This document shows positions 55,360 to 64,000 of a stretch of 64,000 bases of DNA, piece after piece; position 1 is the stretch's first letter, and each line of letters begins with the position of its first letter. A program made the position numbers and the translations under genes. Below the pieces are notes generated by a model. The model did not search any database. It was not told where the DNA came from and saw only the letters and a program-made list of their open reading frames with translations. Source of the stretch: Eucommia ulmoides (taxonomy: Eukaryota; Streptophyta; Magnoliopsida; Garryales; Eucommiaceae); the NCBI GenBank assembly GCA_016647705.1, contig CM028330.1, forward strand, positions 51,448,897-51,512,896, written 5' to 3'.

Positions 55360-55440
55360 ACTTATTGGTGCAAAAAAAAAAGTGATGGGAGTATTTGGTA
55401 AATTTTTTTGTATTTTAGGACTAAATGGTGCATACCCTTG
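55360..55440 (-). repeat. Right terminal inverted repeat of the nested element
   Basis: The reverse complement begins CAAGGGTATGCACCATTTAG and continues TCCTAAAA, TTTACCAAATACTCCCATCA, a T-run, TGCACCAATAAGTC, then TATGACCAAAATACCC. This order matches the left terminal repeat, and on the minus strand the satellite spacer. Confidence 0.75.
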
Positions 55441-55502
55441 TTTTTTTATTACTGTTCTGATTTTGGAATAGTTTTTTTATTACTGTTCTGATTTTGGAAT
55501 AG
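55441..55502 (+). repeat. 31-bp tandem duplication
   Basis: T7 followed by ATTACTGTTCTGATTTTGG and AATAG occurs twice without a gap (55441-55471 and 55472-55502) at the exit of the nested element, within the copia leader. Confidence 0.92.
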
Positions 55503-55634
55503 TTAGGAAGAAGACGACTCAAAACGACGTGATTTCGTTTATAAAATGGCACGTCGATTCGTTCAATATATATATATACTCGCACACGTTTATGAAGACA
55601 CGTCGTGTTGGCGAAAAAGATGGCTTCACCAGAA

Positions 55635-55684
55635 GGATTTGAACCTAAAGCCCTCTCTAACAGACTAATGGCCTAACAACCACT
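55635..55684 (-). other. tRNA-like / pol III box relic in the copia leader
   Basis: On the minus strand GGTTCAAATCC (complement of 55635-55645) matches the tRNA B-box/T-arm consensus. AGTGGTTGTTAGGCC (complement of 55670-55684) resembles a tRNA A-box/D-arm. Their separation of about 25 bp is a little short and no complete cloverleaf is evident. It may be a SINE head, a tRNA relic or chance. Confidence 0.35.
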
Positions 55685-55699
55685 GTGATAACTCATTAA

Positions 55700-56122
55700 T
55701 TCGGTTCTATTGGCATTATTTATTTCTACATACTCAAGTTACAGTGCACTCTTGCCTACGATATGATGAAATTTGATTTGGTTACTTAGTGAGCATTTAT
55801 TATATGTGAACATGTTATTTAATTTTAGTATACGATATACATATATTTTCATTTAGAAAAAGCATGAAATCAAATTTTTTGAGCTACAATGAGTTAAAAT
55901 ATATTTTTCTTATTTTTTATTTTGCGCATAATGTATTTAGAATTAATATTTAAATCTATAAATGTAAGAGATGATTATGAGCATAGCGAAATTTTAGATC
56001 CAGTACTATAGAGATATATATTATTTTTAAATTCGATTATTGCGGAAAAATAATTAGTGTGTGCTAATATCTTTAATCTACATAAAATGTAGTGAAATAG
56101 TTTTAACAAATATAGTAACGGA
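55700..56122 (+). other. Rest of copia leader, non-coding
   Basis: AT-rich sequence without a convincing ORF or start codon for gag. The gag reading frame can be followed back to about 56110 but no in-frame ATG is visible there, so the true gag start has been lost or lies in decayed sequence. Confidence 0.6.
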
Positions 56123-56970
56123 TCTTACTAAAGTTGAGAAACTGGATGGAAATAACTACGATATTTGGCATTGTAAGATCTAGTATCTCCTAAATGAGCG
56201 AGAGGTTTTAGAAACACTGACACACAGCATGGAATCACCTCCCGAAGGTAATTATGCCCAACACTGGCGTGAGATGGAAACCTATCAAAATTGGGCCAAG
56301 AAAGATCGTAGTGCAAGATTCACTATGTTAAGCTATATGCACGATGATGTTAAGCTATATGCACGATGATCTAATTGGTGATTATGAAAGTTATGTCACT
56401 GCACTAGAGATGTGGAATGCCTTGAAGTTGGCATTTGCCGGTACATCAGCAATTAGGTTGCGAGTCTTGACACTTAAGTTTGAAACTTATAAGATGTCTC
56501 CCAAAACAAAGATGGTTGAGCATCTTCGAAAAATGTCGGCTATGATACGCGACCTAAAATCAGCTAGTAACAACTTATCTGATGAGCAATAGATCCTAAC
56601 TGTGCTTCACTCTTTGCCTGATTCTTGGGAGCAAATAAAGCTCACAATGACGCACAATGAAAATATCCAAAATTTTACCTAATTACAGCGTCATTTGGAA
56701 TTAAAGACAGGGAGGTTGGAGGCATAAGGTAATACTTCTATGTTTGTCGCTGAGTTTAGCCATCGCCAGACATTTGGGTCCAAGCGAAAGTGGCAAGACA
56801 AAGTACAACAAAGAGGAATAAGAGGATCTTCTTATAAAAAGAGAAAGGGCAGAAAGTATCAAAAAGGCAAGCGTGGAGGAAAGAAGGACAAGTCTAAGCT
56901 GAAGTGTTACAACTATGATAAACTTGGTCACTTCGCTCGTGAATGCACTAAGCCGAATAAGGTACAAACC
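56123..56970 (+). pseudogene. Ty1/copia gag remnant
   Basis: The conceptual reading runs LTKVEKLDGNNYDIWH, then YLLNEREVLETL, MLSYMHDDLIGDYESYV, ALEMWNALKLAF, LTLKFETYKM, typical of the UBN2-type gag of plant copia elements, and ends in a basic stretch and a zinc knuckle. It would form the nucleocapsid-like particle. Breaks: in-frame stops at 56181, 56590, 56680 and 56725, and a 22-bp tandem duplication (56325-56346 and 56347-56368) that shifts the frame. The zinc knuckle (56905-56946) reads CYNYDKLGHFAREC, so the second Cys of the usual C-X2-C-X4-H-X4-C pattern is Tyr. Non-functional. Confidence 0.9.
56325..56368 (+). repeat. 22-bp tandem duplication in gag
   Basis: The 22 bases starting ATGTTAAGCTATATGC occur twice in direct succession. 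Because 22 is not a multiple of three, the second copy breaks the gag frame. Confidence 0.97.
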
Positions 56971-57339
56971 AACTCTATCTTTCAAAATGATGCCCTTGTG
57001 TGCAGTCATGTCTTGGTTATTCATTCTTTTCCTGATTGGATTGTAGATACTGGAGCAACAAGACACGTCGCAAAAGATCAAGTAGGGTTCACTGAGTATC
57101 GTAGAATTCCAATTGGGAGTCAACGTATTTACATGGGGAATAGTACTAGCGAAGATGTGATAGGAATTGGAACCTATCAATTAAAGATGTGTTCTGGACG
57201 CACCGCGCTTCTCTATAATGTTCTTTATGCTCCTGGAGTTCAACAAAACTTGATGTATGTTGTAGCCATGGCCGAACTAGGTTTTTCTTTCAGTTTCACG
57301 ATAGACTCTGTTCAATTTAATTTAGATTCCGTGTTTTAG
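56971..57339 (+). pseudogene. Ty1/copia protease remnant
   Basis: In frame with the end of gag. DWIVDTGATRHVAKD contains the aspartic-protease motif DTGA (57046-57057), followed by YMGNSTSEDVIGIGTY and LYNVLYAPGVQQNLMYV, a typical copia protease. In a live element it cleaves the gag-pol polyprotein. The frame stops at 57337 (TAG) and then continues into the integrase without a shift, so it is one decayed gag-pol frame. The catalytic DTGA itself is intact, but no complete polyprotein can be made. Confidence 0.9.
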
Positions 57340-58400
57340 GGTAGTGGACACATAGTAGATAGATTTTATGTACTAGATATTGATGAATCTTTATATTTTG
57401 ATACATATTTAATTTCTAGTAATAATGATTCTATTACATCTACATCTGTTACATGGCATGCAACACTTGGTCATATTGGGTAAGAAAGAATAACAAGGTT
57501 AGCTCGAGAAGAACTTTTAGGTCCACTCTCTAGAGTTAACTTACCTGTTTGTGAATCTTGTTTGGCTGGTAAAGCCATAAGAAAGCCTTTTGGCAAGGCT
57601 AGAAGGGCAACATCAACCTTAGAGTTAGTCCATTCTGACATTAGCAGACCTATGAATGTTAGGGCACGACATAGTGCTAATTATTTTATCACATTCATTA
57701 ATGATTACTCACGTTTTGGTTATGTTTATCTCATTTCTCACAAATCAGAGACATTGGATTGCTTCCAAAGATTTGTTCATTTAGTTGAGAATCAAATAGG
57801 TAAAAATCTTAAGATTTTACGTACTAACCGAGGACGTAAGTATTTGTCTGAACAATTCAAGGTTATATGTGATAATAGAGGCATAATTAGACAATTGATG
57901 ATTCCCGGTACTCCACAACAAAATGGAGTAACTGAGCGTAGGAATCGAATTTTATTGGATATGGTCAGGTCAATGATGGCACATGCTAATCTACTAATTA
58001 ATTTCTGGGGAGATGCTTTATTGACAGCGACCTATATCCTTAATAGAGTGTTCTCCAAGTCAGTCCTATCTACACCATATGAGTTATGGACTGGTTTCAA
58101 ACCAGAATTAGAACACTTGCGACCATGGGGATCTACAGGTTATGTTCGTATTACGTCACATGCACATGGAAAATTGGGCCCTAGAGCTCAAAAGTGCATA
58201 TTCGTTAGATATCCTGATCACTCCAAAGGATATGTAATGTTACATGAACGTTGTGATGGCGTACTGACTGAGATTGAGTCACGCGATGTCGAATTTATGA
58301 AAAATAAATTTCCAAACAGAGGTGAACTAAGAGGTTTTAAAGAACTTTATGAGTTGAATGAGTCCAACGATAACTCTACACCATCACTCGGTGAGGGTGG
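57340..58400 (+). pseudogene. Ty1/copia integrase remnant
   Basis: The N-terminal zinc-binding part is visible as WHATLGHIG and, past a stop at 57481, VCESCLAGK. The catalytic core follows: the first Asp in LVHSDIS (codon 57637), a second acidic site that now reads LRTNRG, where Asp has become Asn (codon 57826), and the Glu in QQNGVTERRNR (codon 57934). The C-terminal part has FWGDALLTATYILNR and PYELWTGFKPELEHLRPWG. Integrase would insert the cDNA, but with D-N-E in place of D-D-E this copy should be inactive. From 57562 it shares one open frame with the RT start, up to the stop at 58723. Confidence 0.93.
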
Positions 58401-58619
58401 GAAAATTAATCCTCGTCCTTCTACAAGTACGCCAATGATCGCCGAGGATAGTGGTAGAGATTTAGAGAATAGTAGGAGTATACCACAATATAATTCTCAA
58501 ACTCTTCAACTGCATAGAAGTCAACGTGGAAATATTCATCGACGTCTATTTGGGATTACTAAGGAATTTTTCATATGTTCTTCACTAGAGGAAGATGAGC
58601 CTTCCTCTTATCAAGAGGC

Positions 58620-59560
58620 CTTATCATCACCTCCTACTAAAGAATGGATAACTGCAATGAAAGATGAGATTAGTTCTATGCAAAAGAATCAGGTATGGGA
58701 ACTAGTTGATCTTCCGCTTGGATGAAAATCTATTGGAAACAAATGGGTTTTAAAGATTAAATGTCAGGCAGATGGATCTATTGATAGGTACAAAGCTTGT
58801 CTCATGATGAAAGGTTACACTAAAAAAGAGGGTGTAGACTACGAGAAAACTTTTTCACCTGTTGTTAGGTTTGCCTCCATTCGCTTAATCCTAGCCATCG
58901 TCACCCATTTGGATCTAGAACTTTTTCAAATGGATGTTAAAACTACTTTTCTCAATAGAGAACTAGATGAAGAGATTTACATGGATCAACCTATTGGTTT
59001 TGTGGCCAAGGGACAAGAGTGCAATGTATGCAAGCTAAAACATTCCATTTATGGTCTAAAATAATCATATACAATGGTACATCAAATTTCATCAAGCTAT
59101 AATTACTTTTGGCTTTATCATGATTAAGGAAGATCATTGTGTTTATATAAAGCAGTCAGAGAAAAGTTTCATTATCCTTACTCTGTATGTAGGCAATATT
59201 TTATTGGCAGGAAATGACATAGGGATGATTGTCTCCACTAAAGAGTGGTTGTCCTTTACTTGTTATATAAAGGACATGGGTGAAGCAAATTATGTACTTG
59301 GTGTTAAAATTATTCGAGACCGTTCTAAGAAACTTCTTGCTTTGTCTCAAGAGACTTATATCAGGAAGGTACTTGAACGATTTCGAATGCATAATACTAA
59401 GCCTATAGATACTCCTGTTGAGAAAGGTAGTACCTTGAGTCTTGATTTTTATCTTAGAACTAATGTTGAAAAAGAAGATATGTCTCGTATACCATATGCA
59501 AGTGCAATTGGAAGCCTAATGTATGCCATGATGTGTACAGAACCAGACATATGTTATGCT
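58620..59560 (+). pseudogene. Ty1/copia reverse transcriptase remnant
   Basis: RT begins near WITAMKDEISSMQKNQVW. Motif A QMDVKTTFLN (Asp codon 58933) is intact, followed by EIYMDQPIGFV and KHSIYGLK. Stops lie at 58723 and 59062. Near 59065-59072 the frame shifts and resumes with QWY...IMIKEDHCVYIKQ. The catalytic box reads YVGN (59186-59197) where copia RTs have YVDD, so both Asp are lost. Downstream VLGVKIIRD, SQETYIRKVLERF and PYASAIGSLMYAM are typical of copia RT. This was the polymerase that copied the element RNA; it is inactive here. Confidence 0.94.
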
Positions 59561-60155
59561 GTGGGGTTAGTTAGTCTTTTCCAGAGCAATCCAGGAATTG
59601 TTCATTGGAGAGCAGTTAAAAGGATCCTGCGGTACCTTCGTGGAATCACAGACTATATGTTTTTCTATCGTGGTGGAAATATACATTTGCAAGGATATAG
59701 TGATGCAGAGTGGTGACTTGGACGAACGTAAGTCGACATCAGGATATGCTTTCATACTCAGCAACGGTGCTATTTCATAGTCTAGCAAAAAGCAATCTTG
59801 CATAGCACTATCCACTATGGAAGCAGAATATATTGCTTGTACTTCAGCAGTTCAAGAGACTGTTTGGTTAAAAAGATTTTTAGAAAGTCTTGAGATAGTA
59901 CCGCATTCTGTAGATCCTGTAACCATACATTGTGATAGTATGGCTGCTCTCGCATATGTCAAGGATCCAAAATATCATGGAAAGACGAAGCATATTCAGA
60001 CTCGATATCACTACATCCGAGATAGAGTCTCACATGGAGAAGTGGTACTCAAGCATATTTCTACGAGTAAAATGGTGGTTGATCCCTTAACCAAATCTAT
60101 TTCTAGAGATTTGTTCGAATCTCATGTAAGGTCTTTGGGTCTTCGTAGATTGTAA
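59561..60155 (+). pseudogene. Ty1/copia RNase H remnant and end of pol
   Basis: WRAVKRILRYLRGI and QGYSDAEW mark the start. A stop at 59714 and a frame change follow, then DLDERKSTSGYAFILSNGAIS, a TAG at 59778 where a Trp codon is expected, and MEAEYIACTSAVQETVWLKR, HCDSMAALAYVKDP and the C-terminal SLGLRRL ending at 60155. The acidic residues in SDA, EAEY and HCDS are visible. The domain would degrade the RNA strand after reverse transcription. The breaks make it non-functional. Confidence 0.92.
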
Positions 60156-61328
60156 AAGATATGTTTGATTTATTAGCTTCATATATTTGTACCGCAATGC
60201 ACATTTAGAATTTCATACTTTATTTGCATTTATTAAAAGTATGATAAACGATTTAAGATATTTGTTATAGCATATATTTTACCATGATGGTAGATGTCAC
60301 CAGGCTAAATGGTTGGATACTCATACGACAACCAGCCTCGGCGCTGAGATAGTATGCGAGATAAAACTTTAGAGTTCTGAAGATTGAGTTAGAGAATTCT
60401 TTATAATGTCTCCTTGGACTAGCCAAGATGAGGTTTATGATAAACCGAATATAAAAGTTTCTCACACTTCATGTAGCCTGAGAATAGCCGAATGTGAGAT
60501 TTCAATTGGATACTCGAGGAGATACCAACTTGAAGTTCTCAAGTCAATCACTTATATAGTGATTGGACTTAGATTCATACGGTAATTTAGATTGACATCC
60601 TCATTTTCTTTTGTGAGTATAATACCGTAGCATGTAAAATTATACTACATGTGCTTTAAGATGACCACATAGGGAGTGAGAAATGGATCCTTACTTTCTT
60701 ACTATGTGAGCCCCATATATATATATATGTATGTATGTATATATGTATATATGTATGTATGGATCACTAATAATGATCTAATTGTTCCCTTATGACTTTG
60801 AACTGTGTTATAATTCAGAAATTTGATGTTGCTACTTTAGCTTGTTATCCTATGGCCATGAATAATGCGGTCTAAAGAGACATGTCTAGGAAAGCAGTCA
60901 AATAGAAGTTGAGTAACATGAGGATCAAAGGAAGACAATTTAGTAACACATCTTGTGAAAATTGCAGTGTACGGTGCTTAATGGTGGCCATCACATATAA
61001 AGTTATTTTTCAAAAAATTATATTATATATATTATTTTATTTTATTTTTGTAAATAAGCACGCTACTGCAAAAGGAGATTAAGCATGTTCTGAGTTTTAA
61101 ATTCTAGAGGGGTTAGAAATGCTTAATTTGATGTGACTGAATTGGTCCAGGGCATAGACGAGTATTTTATTTTGCAGGGGGATGTTGCCATGTTAGTTTG
61201 ATAGAAACTTAATATGGTGCTCCCACATTATTTGAAGACACTCGTCGGTCGCACACACCACTAACCTGTTTAAAGAGGGTATAATGCATGAGTTTAAAGA
61301 GAGAAACACATTTGGTGCCCATTGTGTC
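60156..61328 (+). other. Non-coding 3' region of the copia element
   Basis: Lies between pol and the polypurine tract; no coding frame is recognised. It contains a TA/TATG microsatellite at about 60714-60760 and an AT-rich tract near 61010-61055. Confidence 0.75.
60714..60760. repeat. (TA)n/(TATG)n microsatellite
   Basis: Alternating ATATAT and GTATGTAT words in the copia 3' region; likely length-polymorphic. Confidence 0.9.
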
Positions 61329-61339
61329 CGAGTGGGAGA
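61329..61339 (+). other. Polypurine tract
   Basis: CGAGTGGGAGA directly precedes the 3' LTR. GTGGGAGA before TGTTGG is the usual plus-strand primer site of plant copia elements. Confidence 0.88.
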
Positions 61340-61742
61340 TGTTGGATTATGGATCGGGTCGGGTCGACCCGTAGAGCGTCCACATGGGCCCGATGATTCA
61401 TGGAGAGTCACCATGTGAATGGGTGCACCTCTTAATCTTAAGGATCACGTCTTTTCGATAAACACCCGTTGGAATAAACATACCCTTTCGGTATGTACCC
61501 ATTGGAACGAACACATCATTTGCAATTTTCTCTATAAATATGCTTTGATACATTAAGGTCTCTATCCCATTAGATTATAGATAATTTGAGTGGCCTTGGT
61601 TAGTTAATGTGTGAATATTATCGAAAAATATTATAGTAGTATTTTTCTTGTTGACGAAAGAAGAAACGACGAACGGTTGTAAACGAGTCTGCCGAATCCG
61701 AAAGGTACACTTCCGTTTTTTATGTTTTCGCATAAGTTTACA
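61340..61742 (+). repeat. 3' LTR (403 bp)
   Basis: Starts TGTTGGATTATGG and ends CATAAGTTTACA. It has the same length as the 5' LTR, with about 30 substitutions by hand count (about 7%), many of them transitions. That indicates an old insertion. Confidence 0.95.
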
Positions 61743-61948
61743 CTATATTTAATGACAAAAATGATTAAATGTGGTATTAGAATGACCATTCTCATTCCAA
61801 TGTCTTATCAGAGTATAGAATTAATCAAGAATGGAATGCATTTGTACAATAAAGTCTCCATTTGTAAAGTATATAATTTTTTTTTAAATAAAGAATATTT
61901 GAACATAAACCAAATAAAGTTTCAAATAAGAGGTAAATATATGTATGT

Positions 61949-61966
61949 ATACACACACACATATAT
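61949..61966. repeat. Short (AC)n/(AT)n microsatellite
   Basis: ATACACACACACATATAT just before the purine tract. Confidence 0.85.
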
Positions 61967-62027
61967 AGAAGAAAGAGAAAGAGAAAAAAAAGAAGAAGAA
62001 GAAGAAGAAGAATAAGAAGAAGAAGAT
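61967..62027 (+). repeat. Polypurine / (GAA)n microsatellite
   Basis: Unbroken purines from 61967 to 62012, then more AAG and GAT triplets and GGAGG words. The strand asymmetry would allow triplex formation. The frame over it (Lys/Glu-rich) is a by-product. Confidence 0.9.
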
Positions 62028-62158
62028 GATGATGAGCAGGAGGAGGGGGAAAAAGAAAAAGAAAAAAAATAGGTGGTGGACGAGGGGTGGGCGGTGGTAT
62101 TACCAGCGAGGGTCAGGGTGGTGGTACCAGTGGGGATTGGGGGCTTAATTAGAATATG

Positions 62159-62186
62159 TGTATGTGTGTGTGTAAGAGAGAGATAA
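62159..62186. repeat. (GT)n(GA)n microsatellite
   Basis: GTATGTGTGTGTGTAAGAGAGAGAT; simple-sequence DNA in intergenic context. Confidence 0.8.
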
Positions 62187-62287
62187 TTTGGCGTCGACTA
62201 CCGATATCGAATTCTCGTCAGAAAAGATGGTGTAGGGAGGAAGAAGTAAGGGGAGAAAGTGTAAATTATTATTAGAAACTCAAAGGA

Positions 62288-62343
62288 TAAAATAGTAATT
62301 TAATTAAATTTTCGTTGGGTAAAATAGTAATTTAATTAAATTT
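62288..62343 (+). repeat. 24-bp direct repeat, two copies
   Basis: TAAAATAGTAATTTAATTAA plus AATT words at 62288-62311 and 62320-62343, separated by CGTTGGG. A small tandem duplication with no known role. Confidence 0.9.
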
Positions 62344-62454
62344 CATTCCAATTTCAATATTTGGTTAGTATTTGGTCGACTATTTTTGATCAATGAAGGA
62401 TAAAAATCTAATCCCATGAAATTTGGATTAACTAATACCAAGTTTATCTTGGGA

Positions 62455-62890
62455 TTGGATAACTTTGTCAGCGCAAAGAGCTAACCAAGAAGGAGGTGAA
62501 TTGAGTAGTTACTAAAATTTAAACAATTAAATATAAATAATCAATTTTCCTAAATATATTATTATCTTTATATCCAACTGATATGTTTTTAATACTAAGT
62601 GCATACCCAAATACAATATAAAAAATAAATCAATGCAGCACACAACGACATATCTTGATTCGATAAGCTACTCTTACCTACTCCAGTCCCCAGAGCTCCA
62701 CGGAAATTCGCAACTCACTAAACCTCTGATTCATTTCCCAAGTAGGAACCAAACCCTTATAATTACGATTTTTTTACCGGCTCAGAATCAACATTTACAA
62801 TTATCTTTTTTCCAAACTCAAGAAGAACCTTATCTTTTTACCAATCTCAAGACTAACCTTATCTTTAATTTGTTTTTATTTGTTTATGTA
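62455..62890. other. Possible retroelement-derived sequence, unassigned
   Basis: AAGAAGGAGGTGAATTGAGT near 62488 and the later ACACAACGACATATCTTGAT text resemble stretches seen in LTRs of plant copia elements, but I cannot find a matching second LTR or boundary. The 86-codon frame at 62633-62893 has no recognisable motif and is not called as a gene. Confidence 0.3.
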
Positions 62891-64000
62891 TAAACAAGGT
62901 GTTTGGGGTGAAAAAGGAAAAAAAATGGTCCATATGCGAGCAAGTCGGTGGAAGAACGGTGTAAAAAGTGCAAAAAAAGGCCTTCCAACATCTGCAGCGG
63001 TTAAAATACAGAGAGTTGTTGAATTCTCCACCACTGCAACAGTCATCCAGTAGAAATCCACTGACTTCTCCACTACTGCAACGGTTTGATAATAGATTTC
63101 AATGATATTTCGAGATATTTTTGAGATATTTTGGATCATATTTATATCTCCTTCTCTCCCACACCTATGACCACGTTTTTTGGGAGTCTTGAGAGCTCCA
63201 AAACAATACCAAAGGGAAGAGATCATCAAATTAAAGAAGAGGGAACAAGCTCGGAGTGCAAATCACGAACGTGGAAGCGTCGGTTCTTCAGATAACGGTT
63301 TTTCCCCTTCGTTTCTCTTCTTATTTCTTAAACCTTTGATAGTTTTTATTATGTTTAGCTTTTATATTGTTGAATATATGACTATGGCCATGAGTAGCTA
63401 AACATATATTGTTTAGGGCTTGATTGACTTCATGAAAACGTTGTTTGTATAAATTAATGTTTCGTTATCGATTGTTCATGTTTATCCGATTGTGTTTATC
63501 ATTTTATTACAATCTTAATATGCTTGTTATGGTATTAGAGTTAGTTTTGAGAATACAAGGTTTGACACTCGGGAGAGGAAATCCCGAATTCGGACTAGGG
63601 TTTAAATACAACGCAACGATCTAATGACCCAAGAGGGCATTAGAAAGTGTACAATCCGTAAGGTTGGAGCGAGACTCATGTGACCAAGTGTCATATAGAC
63701 ACTCGAGGGGGACTTCGGCGTTGACGCGAAGTCGTATATTCATTCCCTTTACACTCAGGAGAGGTAGTGAGTGAGTTTTCGATACCTAGATTGTCATATA
63801 GATTTGAATGTTGTTAATGTAAACTAGATTGAATCGAACACGATTAAGTGAACGAAATTAATCCCAAAAAAATATATTCCCTTAAACGTCATAATAGTAT
63901 TTTAGTTTAATTAGTTAATTAGTTTAGTATATTATTTATAAAACAAAAATCTAAATTTGAATCGCCTAGATAAAGTTAGGTTATGACAATTGTGGTACTT
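62891..64000. other. Unassigned repeat-like or intergenic sequence to window end
   Basis: No protein is recognised on either strand. The minus-strand frame at 62876-63229 contains TVAVVEK and TVAVVEN, reflecting a roughly 50-bp imperfect DNA repeat (CTCCACCACTGCAACAG and CTCCACTACTGCAACGG near 63028 and 63067). The higher-complexity stretch 63540-63830 and the AT-rich end with AGGTTATGACAATTGTGG look like part of a large retroelement leader or LTR, but no partner is in the window. Confidence 0.35.

Larger units (their letters stand above)
54098..55440. mobile_element. Nested non-autonomous terminal-inverted-repeat element (~1.34 kb)
   Basis: It starts GGAAAAATTACCTATTAATC and its other end, reverse-complemented, starts CAAGGGTATGCACCATTTAG. 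Both ends continue with ATCCC/TCCT, A-run, TTTACCA, ACTCCCATC, T-run, TGCACC and AGTC in the same order, so they are imperfect inverted repeats of about 80 bp. The flanks share T7A (54090-54097 and 55441-55448), consistent with an 8-bp target duplication, but the T-run makes this weak. No transposase frame is visible. The interior holds a GC-rich CCG tract and a minisatellite of dyads. hAT-like or MULE-like are both possible. It interrupts the copia leader, so it inserted later than the copia element. Confidence 0.75.
53052..61742 (+). mobile_element. Degenerate Ty1/copia LTR retrotransposon (8.69 kb including nested insertion)
   Basis: It is bounded by two 403-bp LTRs starting TGTTGG and ending TTTACA, with a PBS after the 5' LTR, a polypurine tract before the 3' LTR, and protein remnants in the order gag, protease, integrase, RT, RNase H. 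Integrase before RT is the Ty1/copia order. The flanks TTATA (53047-53051) and CTATA (61743-61747) fit a 5-bp target duplication with one change. Coding parts hold many stops and frameshifts and key catalytic residues are altered, so it cannot move by itself. The LTRs differ at about 30 of 403 sites by hand count. I do not assign it to a named copia lineage. Confidence 0.95.

Noticed and set aside
56701-57180. A 159-codon minus-strand ORF opposite gag/protease.
   Set aside because: It is the shadow of the gag-protease frame, which has clear copia motifs on the plus strand.
52995-61770. A MITE split by the copia insertion (GTGTTTGGTACGCTGG on the left; CATTCCAATTTCAATATTTGG near 62343 on the right).
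   Set aside because: The supposed ends do not form a convincing inverted repeat by eye, so it is mentioned only as flank.
61722-62015. A 97-codon ORF ending in an Arg/Glu/Lys-rich tail.
   Set aside because: It starts inside the 3' LTR end and finishes in the GAA microsatellite; there is no recognisable domain.
62876-63401. Two opposing small ORFs (117 and 73 codons) as candidate host genes.
   Set aside because: Neither has a recognisable domain. The minus-strand one reflects an internal imperfect DNA repeat. Without transcripts they cannot be supported.

Overview
The window is plant nuclear DNA, probably from a dicot, although the species cannot be fixed from sequence alone. It is very AT-rich. 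It carries a Ty1/copia retrotransposon whose primer-binding site is complementary to plant initiator-methionine tRNA, along with plant-type microsatellites. No intact host gene was found. Every ORF over the first 52 kb is a chance reading of satellite DNA.

Layout. (1) Positions 1-52040 are one continuous, single-orientation satellite array of about 74 monomers of roughly 704 bp; the array runs off the left edge. Each monomer holds a pair of inverted arms of about 160 bp around a hinge of about 190 bp rich in the TGTTACAT/ATGTAACA motif, plus a spacer. From 1 to about 33550 the monomers form a 22-unit higher-order repeat (HOR) of 15.49 kb: two full, nearly identical copies (1-15493 and 15494-31020) and a third cut short at about 33550. 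From about 34.2 kb to 52040 the monomers are more diverged and show an older period of about 8.99 kb (13 units). (2) Positions 52041-53051 are AT-rich flank with a C-run exactly at the array edge. (3) Positions 53052-61742 are a decayed Ty1/copia element with two 403-bp LTRs, a PBS, a PPT, and gag, protease, integrase, RT and RNase H remnants. Its leader carries a partial duplication of the LTR end plus PBS and a nested 1.34-kb terminal-inverted-repeat (TIR) element (54098-55440). (4) Positions 61743-64000 hold microsatellites and anonymous repeat-like sequence.

The main result is that the satellite and the nested TIR element look related. The array stops at 52040 on a terminus that, read on the minus strand, aligns with the nested element's terminal repeat. 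Both contain nearly the same dyad (GATGTTACATGTAACATCC in the satellite, GATGTTACATTCAACATCC in the element) and the same module, GGGGTATTTTGGTCA. My inference is that the array grew from a non-autonomous DNA transposon of this family, was then organised into HORs by unequal exchange, and has been trimmed repeatedly at short direct repeats.

The retrotransposon is dead: gag and pol contain many stops, a 22-bp duplication frameshift, a lost zinc-knuckle Cys, an integrase Asp-to-Asn change and a changed RT catalytic box. Its LTRs differ at about 30 of 403 positions by hand count, so it is much older than the latest HOR amplification.
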